NCBI GenBank assembly: GCA_037903355.1
Contig: JBAJFE010000026.1
Coordinates: forward strand, 5,146,001 to 5,210,000
Reading direction: 5' to 3'
Source of the DNA: Trichuris trichiura
Lineage: Eukaryota; Nematoda; Enoplea; Trichinellida; Trichuridae
DNA: 64,000 bases
Shown piece after piece: positions 11,401-23,862 of this stretch (position 1 is its first letter; each line of letters begins with the position of its first letter). The notes under the pieces were generated by a model. The model saw nothing but the letters and a program-made list of their open reading frames with translations. It ran no database searches and was not told the DNA's origin. Both the position numbers and the translations under genes were made by a program.

Positions 11401-14299
11401 TGGTATAACTACTTATCTGTTTGTGTGCTGGCTCTCCATTCTCCCACGCGCTCATCTATCTATCCTCGTTACTTTTCTTTCTTCTGAATTTCTCAAGCTG
11501 CATTTTACTTTCTTCTTCTACTATTATCAACCATTGATTTCTGTGTGCACGTTTTAGTAGCTACAGTCTTCTTTAATGTTTTCGATTTAAGACCATTCCC
11601 GCCAGCGTGAATACACATAACACTGCTGAGACTGACTGCGTCAGTACCTCTGTCAAAAATGCTATTTTTACAAAGGTTATAATCCGTACATTTCTTCAAA
11701 ACTTGAACCCCATTGCATAAACGTTTTGGCGACATAGTAGACTTAGGTCACATAGGTCCCACAGTCGTGAAACATATTTACAACAACAAATAAACTAGCA
11801 GCTAGCGAAACTCCTTTGGAATATTTGCTAAGTCAACTGGGAATAGGGAGGCTGCTTTGTGCGTTTACTGATCTTGCTTGTTTCGGTACTGGATGCATCC
11901 AAAAGCTTTATTCCTCTCTGAGTACACAAATATCTTTTGGGAACAGATAAGTTTAGCTCATTAAGTAGCCTGTTTACAAGCAGTTAAAGAATGTTGCTAC
12001 CTAGTTATCATTGAAATTATGTTTAGTAGAAACCTAGTCTGCAGAGTGGTTAAGAGATACATTGAATCACTTCAACTGCTGACTTATTACTGCGTAGCGT
12101 GCTCCGTTCTTTTTTATCTTTGTAGTTTAGGCGTTCCTGGGAAATGCCCTTGCTGGAGTGAAGCAGCATAAAAATGGTACTATTGGAGCGTTTGAATCAT
12201 TCAGTCTTGGCTACTCATGGCTTACAAAAGATGGTGCATTTGATACTTTTCAAAATATAATTAAAGTGATTGAAGACAAAGTTCGCGCAATACTTGGAAA
12301 TAGTAACATAACGTTTGCAACGTACAGCGACGAAATAGTCAACTTCGAAGTGAGCAGGAATGCTGTTTTGACCTTGCCATACTTGGCTTTTAGCGGCATC
12401 GCATTGTTGGCCTTTTGTGCTCTGTCCACTCGCGGATCGCGCACAGTTCAAGGAAAGTCATGGGAAACTCTGATGGGCTTCGTTTCTTCAATCATGGCAA
12501 TTATATCTTCTTTTGGTCTTCTTGCTTACGTTGGAGTGCCTTTTAATAGTATAGTAACGGTTACGCCATTTCTTGCACTGGCTATTGGCATAGACGATAC
12601 GTTTCTTGCTATTAGTACGTGGCAGAGAACCCCTCGTTCCCTTTCGCCAGAACAGAGACTTAGAATGACAATGAGAGAAGCCGGTAGCGCTATTACCGTC
12701 TCATCTCTAACTGACATTGCACTATTTGGAATTGGTATTCTATCAGATACACCTGCTATCAAAGTATTCAGTATCTACACTGCTACTGCAATGCTGTTCG
12801 ACTTCATCTACCACCTCACTTTCGTGTCTGCCTGTATGGTAGTTGGTGATCAAATGAATAAGCAACCTGTGACCGTGTTTCCGCTTTTAATTAAGTTATT
12901 TCCTGTGCGTAACCGGAACCAGAAAACAATCTCAAAGTTTTCTTCAAAGGCAATTGGAAAAGCCAACAAGCCATCTGAACGCACAAATCATTTTCCCAAA
13001 CCTTGCAGCTTTATTGAATCGGTAAAATTAAGATTAGCCAGCGGCTGGAAAGGAGCTAAGTCGAAAGAACGCCTATGTGTGATTAATCTGAGTGGCATCT
13101 CCTCTCAACAAAGAAATACTCATTTTAGCATTGCTTTTAGTAAATACTCAGAATTATTGAACACCAATTTGGTAAAGACAACAGCTTTTTGCCTGTATGG
13201 ATTTTACATTTCGCTCGCGTTATGGGGAAGCTGCAAGATAAAAGTCAACATGTCACTTTCGATGCTGCTGGTCGATCAGTCACCGTTGCATCGGTTTTTC
13301 GAAGTAGAGGATGAGTACATTCGTTCGTCCATGGCCATTTCAGTTCACGTTGGCAAGCCCCCTGCGAACGAAGAAGAAATGTTTCAATTTTTTGCAATGG
13401 TTGGCCAATTCGAGAGCATGAAGTTTTCAAACGGACCCCATTCTTCCTTGCTATGGCTGCGACATTATTTAGCATTTTGTCAAAACGTAATGGTCGAAGG
13501 CAAGTTATACAACCTTTTGGAATTGTTTCTGGAAAATTACCGATACAAAAATTATGCAAACATGATTCGCTGGTATTCAGATGAGCATGGCAAAGTGGTT
13601 GTAGATCGATTCTTTTTCTTGATTTACTTTAGTACAAACGGTGACCTGGCTCAAGTGACCGACTTAATGCGAGACGTGCGCTTGTTGTCTTACAAGTTCA
13701 ATAACTTTAATGTCACCATCTTTCAACAACACAGTTACGTCTGGGATCAGTATATTTCAATTCCAGAAAACACGATACAAACAGTTGGCATTGGAATCCT
13801 GTGCATGATCTTCATGACGGCCTTCTTCATACCGCATCTGCACAGTATCTTTTGGGTAGGATTTACCCTGCTTTCAATGGACCTTGGAGTTATCGGATTC
13901 TTGTCAGTTTGGGGAGTGACACTAGACCCAGTTACCATGATAAATATTATCATGAGTTTGGACTTCCCGGTAGAGTACGCATCTCATATTTGTCATTGTT
14001 TCTACCGCCTTCCTGTCGAATTAACGAAGGCAGAAAAGCTTGATAAGTTACTCGCTGCAGTTGGCTGGCCCATTTTGCAGGGGGGAGTAGCAGCTTTATT
14101 GGCAACTCTCCCTTTAGGATTTGTTCCATCTTACGTCGTCCGGGTATTTTTCAAAACTGTGCTGTTGACTGTCTGTATAGGCATGCTTCATGCCCTTCTT
14201 TGGCTTCCTCTCTTTCTAGTCTCTTCCGCTAATTCATGCGGAAAGCGGAGTCGAATTGCACCCAAGAAGTCTTCCATTGCGATTTGCCTTTCTTCATGA
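5496..14299 (+). CDS. Patched-related (PTR) membrane protein with sterol-sensing domain
   Basis: Exons 5496-6098 and 12131-14299 give a 923-residue protein, the usual size for nematode patched-related proteins. The join is phase 0, CAG then an acceptor TTTAG before GCG, and restores the conserved stretch VFGLQ-AFLGNALAGV. The first exon has a TM helix near residues 32-50 and then the extracellular loop. The second exon opens with the end of that loop, then a five-helix sterol-sensing/RND block containing AIGIDDTFL, then a second large loop and a second RND block with MSLDFPVEYASHI. PTR proteins are RND-type transporters acting at apical or cuticle-secreting membranes; lipid or sterol traffic is the family inference. 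The ATG at 5496 is the first in frame and sits in AAAATGGC. Reading on past 6098 also stays open (48 bp intron-like stretch), but only the long splice keeps the family motif. AATAAA signals follow at 14407. The substrate is unknown. Confidence 0.9.
6099..12130 (+). other. 6.0 kb intron of the PTR gene
   Basis: Begins GTATGT and ends TTTGTAGTTTAG. I see no convincing exon inside: open frames are short and overlap in several frames. It holds a 38 bp tandem duplication near 10.5 kb and a pyrimidine-rich tract at about 11.25-11.55 kb. A small alternative exon cannot be excluded. Confidence 0.7.
10501..10576. repeat. Two-copy 38 bp tandem duplication
   Basis: The unit starting CTAATGGCGCTACTC is present at 10501-10538 and again at 10539-10576. 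The copies differ at one base (CAAG versus CGAG) in the first 36, so the duplication is recent. It lies inside the PTR intron. Confidence 0.9.
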
Positions 14300-14406
14300 A
14301 ACTGTTCTAGTTCATACGTTCAGGTGCCAACTGCAATCCTGCTAGCACGTCGGAACGCTCAAGTTCTGGAATCCAGATGTGCTTGCATGTCGATTCCTTT
14401 ACGTGA

Positions 14407-14412
14407 AATAAA
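14407..14412 (+). terminator. Poly(A) signal of the PTR gene
   Basis: AATAAA about 110 bases after the stop codon. Two further AATAAA hexamers follow within 90 bases (near 14467 and 14494), so the exact cleavage site is open. Confidence 0.5.
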
Positions 14413-16169
14413 CTGCTGCCGCTTAATTTTTCAAGTTCATTCATGTCTAGTGCATCGTTGTAGGGAAATAAACTTTCATCTTGCTTGCTGCCTATAATAA
14501 ATTTATACCTTTAACGTTTCCCTGACAACATGTTCAGTTTACTCTTCCCTTTCCAGTAGAAAATGTACCATCAAATTTATTTGAAATTGGTTGACTTATG
14601 CACATGCCATTTTAAGCAACAAAAATGACACTTCAGGAAAACAATGTGTTAATATATAAGAATGAGATCCCTGGGAATTGGTCGATGGTAGTTCGACTAT
14701 GTTTTCCACGCTTTCCAGTATGTCATATCTGCCTTGTTTAAATGATCAGTTTTTGAACCTGGCCTTTTTGTGAACGCGTCCCACAAGCAATGCCTTCAGC
14801 TTGCACTGTTAATTCCAGCTTATCGTCGTTCTCTGCAATGAAAGGTTAAAAGGGGCGACTGGCAGCGGGAGAGGTCTCATCACCAAGTGACGGAAATGAA
14901 GTCTCAGCAGCTGCGTTACCTGTGCGTACAGGGCATTTTGCCGCCACCGTTGTACTTTCCGATTAAACAATAGTATCCTATTGTTTCCACGTTTCAGGGT
15001 GACTCCCCTTTATCCTTTGGGCAAGCAGTAGCTGGAGTACATGTCCTTTCAATCGAAGTTGAATAAGTCCCCTAAACTACTCGCGTCAAAATCATATTGA
15101 TATACTCTAACTACTGCTTGACCGAAACATAAAAGAGAAATGACAAAAGGCCAAGGGATTTTGAAATGCAGAATCAACAGGTTTGCCACCGTTTAACTGA
15201 AAACCGAAGGGTGCGAACGGTGGCAGCGGTGGCGAAACGCTCGTCTTTACTATCAGATCAGCTTGAAACAAGCACTGAGTTCAGATATATTATTATCTTG
15301 GTTTTAAGCAAAATTAGGAATTTTATGTTGCAGTTAGCGCGTCCATTTTGAGTTTCCTTTAGGTGATGCGCAGTATCGTCTCGATTGTTGTTTCTATTCA
15401 CTTGCACTCTAAGAACTGCATGGTACAGTGAAGCAGCCTAGAAATAATTGTTCACCATTTCTTATCTGGGCTAACGTGGCTTACTGTTTCTCACGGAAGG
15501 AAGTTGCTTGCTGTTGTCTATCCATGAACAAGCGAAACGGTTCCATGCAGCATGCTCCTGCTGTTGTCGGCAGCAGCTGAAAGCTACCAAACCCAGTCTT
15601 CTGAGAGAGTAACAGCGGGTAGACCGTTAACGTGATAGATCAAGCAAAAACCATGAGCTATTGGTGCCAGCTGTGACCCGCAGCAGCACCAGACGAGGCA
15701 GCATTTGTGAGACACATGCTAGAAAGACTACCGAATCTTTTCTGGTCTACCATAAGCGGTTAATCAGCGCTAATACTTGACCACTTGACCCTGTTTTAAA
15801 ACTCTATGTCCATCCAAGAGAAGGTAAATTGTGGAAAAATCATATGAATGCTGAGACATGCAGATCAGATATCGCCGTGACAGTTCAAAGCCTTTCTCGT
15901 TGGAGAAGCGTGCGGAAATAAGCGCTAAAATGCTTTACTTTTGCAAAATGTAATTGTGGATAACAAAGCATAGATAATAATGGACTGAAACTTTTTCGCT
16001 TCAGAAGAGTATAGGGCGGCTTTCCGCAGCATTGATTCTGGAATATACGTTCCCAATTTTGAACGTGTTAATAGCACTATGCTTGTAAAACTGAAGCAAA
16101 TTCATTCTCAGAAAAATCCAGCTTCTTTAGGAACAGTTTATTAGGCAACATTGCACCTAACACACATTG
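14413..16169. other. Intergenic region between PTR and MMD 3' ends
   Basis: The two flanking genes converge here. I see no supported gene. The 61-codon frame at 15166-15351 has no splice context or recognisable motif. Confidence 0.6.
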
Positions 16170-18954
16170 CTAATAAACAGTCGGCTCAGAGTGATTCTGC
16201 GTAAGAGTAGCAAGTTCACCGTCATTTTGAGGAGCCAGAACGAGATAATTCTGGAAAGCGTGGTAATGCACCGCAACCCCTGAAAAAGTTTTTACTGAGA
16301 AGCAATCTATGCAAATGATCTCACCGAAAGTAACATGTATATGCCAAATTGCATGAGCCATGGGAACAGTCCCATCTTGGCAGTAGAAATATAAACCAAT
16401 TATGTACAGCAGGCCACCAGCAATCATTTCAGACAATCCTGCCCATTGTTGCTACAATGTCAAACGGTTAGCTGGGGCAGCGCGTTTCTGAAGTAGTTTC
16501 GTTGGTAGCAGGGTTTGGATTTCATGACTTCACGCTGTATTTCTGTTTAGAACGTGGAGTCGATGCGACGTTAACACCTCGTTGTGGACAAAGTCCCAAA
16601 CTTTTAGAAACGATTATGCTCCATTGCCAGCACGTGAAGAACGGAACTGCGAGGGTTTTGCAGCAGCTTACATACGTTCAGCGTGCATGGCAGGTTGGCA
16701 TATGTTCAAGAGATCAGATCATCGCTCAGTGGACAAACCATGGAATCTGTAGTAAACAAATGCCCATATGACCACGACGGTCACGAAGGTCGTAGAAGTT
16801 GGCTGTGTTGAAGCCGACCAATGATTTTACTGTTTTACATTTCGAGAATTAGGGCAGCCCATGATAAACAGGGAAATATGTCAACCACCGAGTGTTTTCT
16901 ACTCAGAGAAAACATATATAAAGGGTAGGTTGATTGCGAGGGGAGGTAGTGTAGATACTGCGTTTGTGCCGAGATTCTGTTTCTCTCTCTCTCCTTTTCG
17001 AATTTCGTTTGTCGTGTACTGATTGGGACAACGAATAAATTATTTTCGGGCTAAGAGTGGTAGGTAGACCTGCATTTACAGAATCTCCTCGTTGAAAGCA
17101 TGAAAAAAATTAGTTGCAGAATACGAAGAATTTTGTTAAGTGGTGAATGGCCAGCAACCATTCTCTCACCATGAAATCTTTGATTTGACTCGTTCCCAGG
17201 TCGTGTAAGATATTGAAAGCTTTTTAATTTTTCTCCTTTTACAGTGCTTTTCATCGCAGACTGCTGAGATGGCTAAGTCGTTTTCTGTTTCTGCGCAATT
17301 GATTGCGTGCCTCGCTACAGTGACTTTCTTAAGGATTTCATGTATGATCTTCTTATGATCTCGCTTTTGTGGTCATCCTGTTGTTATAACTCTTTCTTCG
17401 TTTTCTCTCTTTCATGCTGCACAGTATCTGTTGAGGTTTCCTGTGTGTCTTGGCAGCTGACTTCCATAGATCGAAAAGCATATGGAGAGCCTCAAAATAG
17501 ACGGGTCAGCAGAAAAAAAATATTTACAACAAGAAGACCAAAAAAGGTCACGAAGGAAGTCCATAAGACATGCATTGCAGTGGAGCACCCAACAGATTGA
17601 GGAAAACAGAAAATTATCACATCGTTCAAGGTTTCTGCCATAAAATTAGTTATCAGTAAAAAGAAATCAAGGACTTTTTATAACAACACAATCTGACCAT
17701 CAGTTGCAATGTGAGTACCACAGTGAGCGATTTGTGGCCATTGAAAACGCTTCGACTTCCACAGCCGACATTTGTCAGTCATAAAGTCATGAGGTATCAT
17801 GGCTCATCTTCTGAAGAATTTCTGACCCCTTGATAACTGACCAATCTAACACACAGGCTGACCAGATGTAAGCTGCTGCGATGCGACACCCTCGAAAAGA
17901 TGACAGCTGCTCACCGTCAGTTCAGAAAGCTAGGTGGTCTTTTTCTCAATGAAGAGTTAATGTTAAATACTAATTCACTCGCTCAACCGGACAAGGTTTA
18001 AAATCTATGGTTATTCAACTTTTCTGAAGAAGGAATGATAGGCATTTCTAACTGGGAACCGAAAGGAAAGTTAGTTTTTACTTTTGACATGCTGTAGGCA
18101 CGTAAAATCACCAGTAGACAAAAATTAAAAAGTTGCACATACCATGCTGAAGACAGACACGACAGGCACAACCCCTGTGATAATATACAAATGGGTATCA
18201 AAAACTCGCAACCTGAAAAGTTAGCGCGTGAATGTTAAGCCAACGTGCTCCCTGAAAGTAGCAACCATGCGTGAACAAAGCACTGGTATAGCATTCCAAT
18301 AAATGCAAGTGACCAGACTATCCACAGCATTTGCAGACGAAATTCTTCCGAGCAACGAGAGCATAGCCACGGTGAATACGTAGTGGCAATAAAAAAATGG
18401 ATTACTGCACGATCCATTGCTAAAGTGCAATTACGTAGGAACCTAAAAATGACGGCACGTTCTTGAAGAGACTTAAAGGAAGCAGACCAAAGCTAATAAA
18501 AGAAAAATGCTACTTCAGAGTGCTGCCATCTCAGTGAGGTTAAACAATACTTTCAACATAATATTTGCCTCAGAGCAGCAAATGTAAAATGCCAATGTGT
18601 AGAACTCATTTTAAAAATTTTCACGTTCTCCAAGAAAAACTACTAGTAATAAATAATGGTATTGTAATTTTTACCCTGATCCGTTTATATACTGCGCAAT
18701 GTGGTACGTCGTTGAGATCACAAATAAAATGATGAGTGAAAGACTGTACAAAAGAGCAAATTGAGGGAGCTTTGCACTGTCTGAAATGCTAACCAAGTCG
18801 ACATGAGCCAGACAGGCTGGATAAATGGGGACCTGAAAAATTTAATGAGAATGGCATCAAAAACCAGAACTATACAGACTGCATGGGTGATCACATTCGC
18901 GAGGTGCTCCACGTTCGTCGGTTGGTATGGCTGCCCTGGTATCGCAGGGTTCAT
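16170..18954 (-). CDS. mmd: Monocyte-to-macrophage differentiation factor homologue (PAQR10/11 family)
   Basis: Six exons on the minus strand: 18954-18880, 18832-18675, 18442-18266, 18212-18143, 16451-16325, 16279-16170. All phases agree and the product is 238 residues, the same length as human MMD. Family marks in order: the YQPTNVEHLANVITHA amino end, ISTTYHI, the MDRAVIHFFIATTYSPWL helix (DR-A-I--FIA--Y-PWL of PAQR proteins), GGLLYIIG, and DGTVPMAHAIWHIHVTFG followed by VHYHAF. Seven TM helices are expected. PAQR10/11 act in Golgi or late endosomal membranes; the human proteins affect Ras signalling and macrophage activation, so the worm role is inference. Four introns are 45-232 bp; the fourth is 1.69 kb and holds a small opposite-strand gene candidate. 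An acceptor TTTTGTAG ends four bases before the ATG, so the 5' end is either trans-spliced or has an upstream exon. Confidence 0.87.
16915..16924 (+). promoter_or_regulatory. TATA box candidate for the nested small gene
   Basis: TATATAAAGG lies in the long MMD intron, about 350 bases upstream of the nested plus-strand ATG. A possible donor (GTAGGT near 17060) and the acceptor TTTTACAG at 17244 would make a non-coding first exon. A solo LTR promoter with its own AATAAA near 17034 is the main alternative. Confidence 0.35.
17269..17600 (+). CDS. Hypothetical small basic secreted protein nested in the MMD intron
   Basis: Exons 17269-17341 and 17425-17600, joined in phase 1 across an 83 bp intron (GTATGA to CTGCACAG), would encode 82 residues. 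The amino end MAKSFSV followed by the hydrophobic AQLIACLATVTFL looks like a signal peptide. The rest contains three cysteines and a very basic middle (RRVSRKK, TTRRPKK) and ends EHPTD. A good acceptor, TTCTCCTTTTACAG, lies 24 bases before the ATG, and a TATA box is upstream. It is on the strand opposite to MMD. No family is recognised. The gene is inferred from signals alone; an unspliced shadow frame is the alternative. Confidence 0.38.
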
Positions 18955-19335
18955 GAGCCTACAAAATTAATATTCCAGAAATAACTTCTAACGCTGAAGA
19001 TTATTCTATTAGCGCTCCATCTGGGAGCTCATCTTTTTATTTTTTAACTTGAAAACATGTGGAACTGCAGATAGTTTCACCGCATAATGTCATATGAAAG
19101 CAAATTGTACCGTGAAGTTTCATCCACGTTATCTCCCGTTTAGCAGAGCTGCTCAGAACCTTTTACGAATTGTACAACTGAACGGGAAATCATCGTCATG
19201 AGACACAAAAAGGAGCTGTGATCGCATAACTTATCCAGAACATCCACTGCTTCAGAAGGCACACGTTAAAATGTTAGATAACAGAACAAAGGACTGCGTT
19301 GCAACTGTAAAATTGTTTCTGTTAGTAGATAGGCA

Positions 19336-19412
19336 CACTAATGTCGTCGTTCCCTCGATATTGACCCGGCGCCGACGGCGGGTCAGTATCAAGGGAACGA
19401 CGACATCAGTGA
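19336..19412. repeat. Near-perfect 33 bp inverted repeat (hairpin)
   Basis: Arms 19336-19368 and 19380-19412 pair at 30 of 33 positions around an 11-base GC-rich loop. Each arm reads ATGTCGTCGTTCCCT then GATA or GATACT then GACCCG. It is inside an open frame but the pairing, not the peptide, looks like the constrained feature. A young fold-back insertion, a small hairpin RNA or a cruciform are options. Confidence 0.85.
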
Positions 19413-22400
19413 CAGTTTATCTCCAAAAACTTTCTTCACAGGATTCAGTAAGTAATTTTTTTCTGCCTGAATATTATGAAGAACAAAATAATGAGTTTAT
19501 CTTACAATTGCTACAGTTACTTCCAGAATTGGCACTGTTGCACAAAAGCAAGAAGCTAAAAATAAGTGCTTCCATTACACCAATTTGCCAAGACAGCGTG
19601 CATCAGAGTTAATGTTCCAGTCCTAACTGATATATTTTTGTAATGATTGCACGTATTTTCGTTTCGTTTTTAGAGAAACAACGCAGTTCTATTCAAACTT
19701 TGACAGCGCAGCTTTCGTGGCCTGCCGCTGCCTTCCTGAACACTTGTTTGTATATCAGGAAAACAGAAGGTGAAACTTGGATACGGCATGTCCCGAACTC
19801 AGATGACAAAACATGAATTAAAACAGATTGCTCCCATCGGAACACAACTTTTCGCTGGTAGCCTTTTCCCAGCTGCATGACAATAGGACGATGCTCTTGA
19901 AGGTACCCGTTTCCACACAAACAAGTCACTCTATAGGCACGATTCACTGCCGTTGGTTCATCGTTCAACAGCATCACTTTGCTACCTGCCGGTGTTCTGC
20001 CTGGAGGCTTTTGTTCGTGGTCTCCAAACGTATTCATTACATGCATGCAGGTTCGTCGCTGCTGGCTCATCCTCATTAGTTCGCTTACGCTAGTTCGCTA
20101 TTACTGGTACTGTGGGCACGATTGCCAGGGGACTTGCGGTGTGACACTTCACATTTGGCTTCATCAGCGCTTATGTACCTCTGTTTGTTTTTGACCATTT
20201 TTGGCCACAGGTTGGTCTTCGTTAGTTCATCCCCTCTAGCTTGCTGTCGTTGGCGGGCTGTGTCTGCTTAATGCACTTAGTTCACAGCATCAGTGTCTCC
20301 CCCTACAGTGCTCAGATTTCACTGCCCCCCCTATGCTTCCTGTCTTGCTAGTATTCGCCTGGCAAAACTTTTCAGCTCCAAAAGATACATCCAGCGGATG
20401 GTCTGCATCCGTTCTTGTCTGCTTTTACCGCCTTACCAGTGCTTTCCCAGGTCACAAAGACGCGAAAATGGGCAAGGATAATGAAGGCTCAAAGCTTTAT
20501 TTCTTAGATTTAGAAATAAAGTTCATGAACAGGAACCAAAACAGATTAGCAATGTGCACGAGGTGGTCATTCATTGTGAATCACTCATAGAATGATCTGG
20601 TACACTGTTGTGACAAAATCAGCTGCAACTAATGCTACAAGTATCTATCGTAGCTGCAAGTAACGTCACGTCTGTCTGATAACAGAATTCAGACAGGCAA
20701 CTTTCGTGCACAGTTAGCCTGCGGGACACACAGTCATGCTGGAAAAAATTATTCCGGATCCTGAGAAGACTTTCTATTTTCTACTCATCTGCATCTCGCA
20801 TTACAGCAACCACTTAATCAGAGTCCAAAGGGAGCTTACACTTGCTTCCTTTTCAGCAGCGCCTTAGATCTCTTAGCGCCCTTCCGAGCGCTCCCTGAAA
20901 TTATGCAGGACCCCCAGGGATTGTTAGCGCGCCCTTGACAATCATTGACCTAGTTCATCCCATTTTGTTTACTATAGCTGTTCTACCTCGGTGGCTGCTA
21001 GTTCATTCCGTATGAAAATGAGTGGCGATGAACTAGCAGGCAGAATAGTAGCAGATGTGAACGAAAGCTGCCAAACCAGCGGCGGCAAAACACTGCCGGA
21101 TAGCAAACTGACACTGCTGAACCAACGGCAACGATCCAACGGTTTTGAAACTTGCTGAAGGGATAATCTGATGGTATGGAAACGGCTGCCTGCAAGAGCG
21201 TAATCCCACTGACGCGCGGTCGGCAAAATTTCGCTGACGAAGCGTTGCCGTCGGAACGTCGCTTACCATGTTTCCATAGGATACAAGTGAGTCCGTTTAT
21301 ATTTTTGTACTAATATAAGCATGTACTCAAAAGCGCTTTACGGGGTTACGTTTTATTTCTGAAAGAGATTTTTTTCACCGCGCCTTTAGGTTTAGGAAAG
21401 GGCGTTGTTTACGCAACGGCATTTGATCTGCTGATGATAGGGCAGTAGGAGTGCCAAGGGCTCTGAAAAATGTTAAAGGAAGTTTGTTATTTCAATAAAG
21501 GGACTGTTATTCGAAGCAACAATTTTCCAAGTGTGAACTGATTACGGTTTTAGGCTCATACCATGTCACAATGGGCTGTACATGTTTTGGTACCCTTAGC
21601 TCATAACAGTAACCATAAAAACCTCAGCATGGACTTTTTAGAGTATTGTAAGTACACATATACACGATAGAACCTCTGTATGCGCGAGGAGTACGTTCTA
21701 GAGATAACTGCAGATAATAGTGAACCTTAACGTGCACGTCGAGCAACTTTAATTTTAAAAAAGTGCTGTATTCGTGCCAAATCAAGTCAATTTTCCTTGA
21801 CATTAACATTTGCTAGGTGGCGTGCCATCTAACCAGCGTTCCACAAGGGCGCAGGTCAGCAAATCTCTGCTCCTACTATTTAGCAGCCATTAAACCGGTG
21901 CTCCTCTAGGGTAGCTGGTCAGCGAACCTGTGCACCTCCTGGGAAGTCGACCAGCAACGCAGATATCTAGCCAGGAGGTCTGATTCACAGGTTGCCATAG
22001 CATCCCAAGTTAGGCGGTGCTTCGTTGCCTTATAAATGCTACCAGTCCAGACGCAAAAACTGCCACATTATGTCAGAACTTTCTTTGATAGGAGTTCCTA
22101 ATATTGCGCAGATATTCTTTGAGTATTTAGTCTGCAGTGGCAGCAGCTCTGTGAATTACCAATAAAGTAGCATGCAGTGCCACGGTTTTGTCGCTTTCTA
22201 TCAATGAAGAACCGCAGGATGCTAGCAACCTCAGCTGTCCCAACCAAGAGGGTGGCAGTATCACAGAAAATGCGTGGAAACCAATGGTAACTACATCAGT
22301 AATTTTATTTTTAATGAGTAATGTGATTCGCAGTTATAAATGCCAGGCACCGGTTTTATTTCTTACGTAAGCTGCGGCTTATGTAATATTTAACTGGTTT

Positions 22401-23786
22401 GAGTGGTGGAAAGAGAAACTGCGCATATCGCAGTCTAACTGTACACATTTGCTAGAGGCTTCATAAAAGCTCAAACAAGTGTATTAGCAGATATAAATGT
22501 TCTGAAAAAATGCTGAATTTACCTGATCATGGCGCCAGTGCGTACGTTGACTTCAAACTGTCAAACTGATACCATACTGATATATATGGCAAAGGATTCA
22601 TCGCTTTTTTAAAGCTCGATTTTAATGGAAACGGAAACTTGTTCAGTTTAAAGTGAAATCGTAAACGTTGATTTTAATGTCATGTTTGTACCTGAAGATC
22701 TATTGATATAAAAATATCTGTGCAGCTCGCCTGCAGTACTTAAGGAATTTTAATACAAGTAGTTCTCATCTAATGCATGCCCGTACAACACGTGTTCGCA
22801 CATACACAATTGTACCGGCTAGAAAGTATGGGCGTATGGCAGTCTCCCTGTAATGTTCATCCAGTGAGAGTGAACGCTGACTACACCTTGCTATCACGCT
22901 CATTCTTCAGTCGTGTACAGGCGAAGCAGCGGTTCTAATGTAAGGAAAAGGTATATGAATCATATTAGAAGCTATAATTTGAGACCGGCCACTGATAGCA
23001 TTGTGGAAGCCTGAAATGACGTACCGTTACAATGTATGTATCATGCTTAGCGGTAATGTATCCCATATCTAATTCGCAATTTTAAAGATCTGTACCTTAC
23101 GCTCAAGCACGAAAAATTTCTGAAATCTACGTTCAGTCAGCAAACAGGGTAGGCTTTGAAGAAATGGAATACTAGGAAGTCAGAGACATTCTGAACTGTC
23201 ATCAAGATGAGCCGACCACCGATGATTTGCAGGGAAAACAGAAGGAAGAGAAGAAGCAGATAATAATGAAAATCAAGAACGTCTTCCGCGTCAGCTGGCC
23301 GCCGCTGAACAGTCGGATGCTCAAGAAGCTGTTGAGCAGCGGTTACAGTGGTTCGAAGACAATGACTGTAATGCAGTGAAAATCAGAATAGGCATAAGAG
23401 GTAGCCGTGCTAACTTGCGACAGTATAAATGACTGCTGCACGAAAGCCATGTGCAAAATAAAGGAGCTTGAATTATACTTTACCGTAGTGAAGAAACACT
23501 GCCAAACAGTCGGTTTTTAGCCTGCTGGAAGTCTGAAAAGCCAGCAGTCGCGGTTTTAATCGTGAAAACTTATGTAAATGCGTAATGAGTATACAGCGTA
23601 AGTTAATGCATATACGTTGTGTAATGCCTCATATAGGATTAAGTTATAGAACACGCGTAATTATAAATTTATGTGTTCTAATTTCACAAGCTATTTTTTC
23701 CAGATGTTTTTAAAATTGTTTCACAGAGCTCTAACACTTGAAATTCATACAAAAAAGAAGAAAGAAGTAGCTTACTATAAAGAATT

Positions 23787-23792
23787 TTTATT
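23787..23792 (-). terminator. Poly(A) signal of the 16-helix gene
   Basis: AATAAA on the minus strand about 70 bases after the stop codon. Confidence 0.5.
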
Positions 23793-23862
23793 TGACATAG
23801 TGCACTTTACTCATTTTTAAAAAATACTTGCAGGCATTCCAAACTCACTTAGGAAGGCAGTG

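Larger units (their letters stand above)
18955..23862. other. Gene-poor region between MMD and the 16-helix gene
   Basis: No gene is supported. Longer frames occur at 19271-19612 (plus, contains a DNA hairpin) and 19693-20076 (minus, 127 codons, many basic residues), but neither shows a family or splice context. GC-rich DNA at 20.85-21.27 kb is open in several frames at once, as expected by chance. Near 23.25-23.43 kb a plus frame reads like a Gln/Glu/Arg-rich coil and could be an old mobile-element remnant. Confidence 0.5.

Noticed and set aside
13245..13559. 104-codon minus-strand frame within the PTR gene
   Set aside because: Antisense shadow of conserved PTR coding sequence.
20972..21269. 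Three overlapping minus-strand frames in a GC-rich stretch
   Set aside because: All three frames are open together, there are no splice signals, and no peptide is recognisable; this is what low stop density in GC-rich DNA produces.
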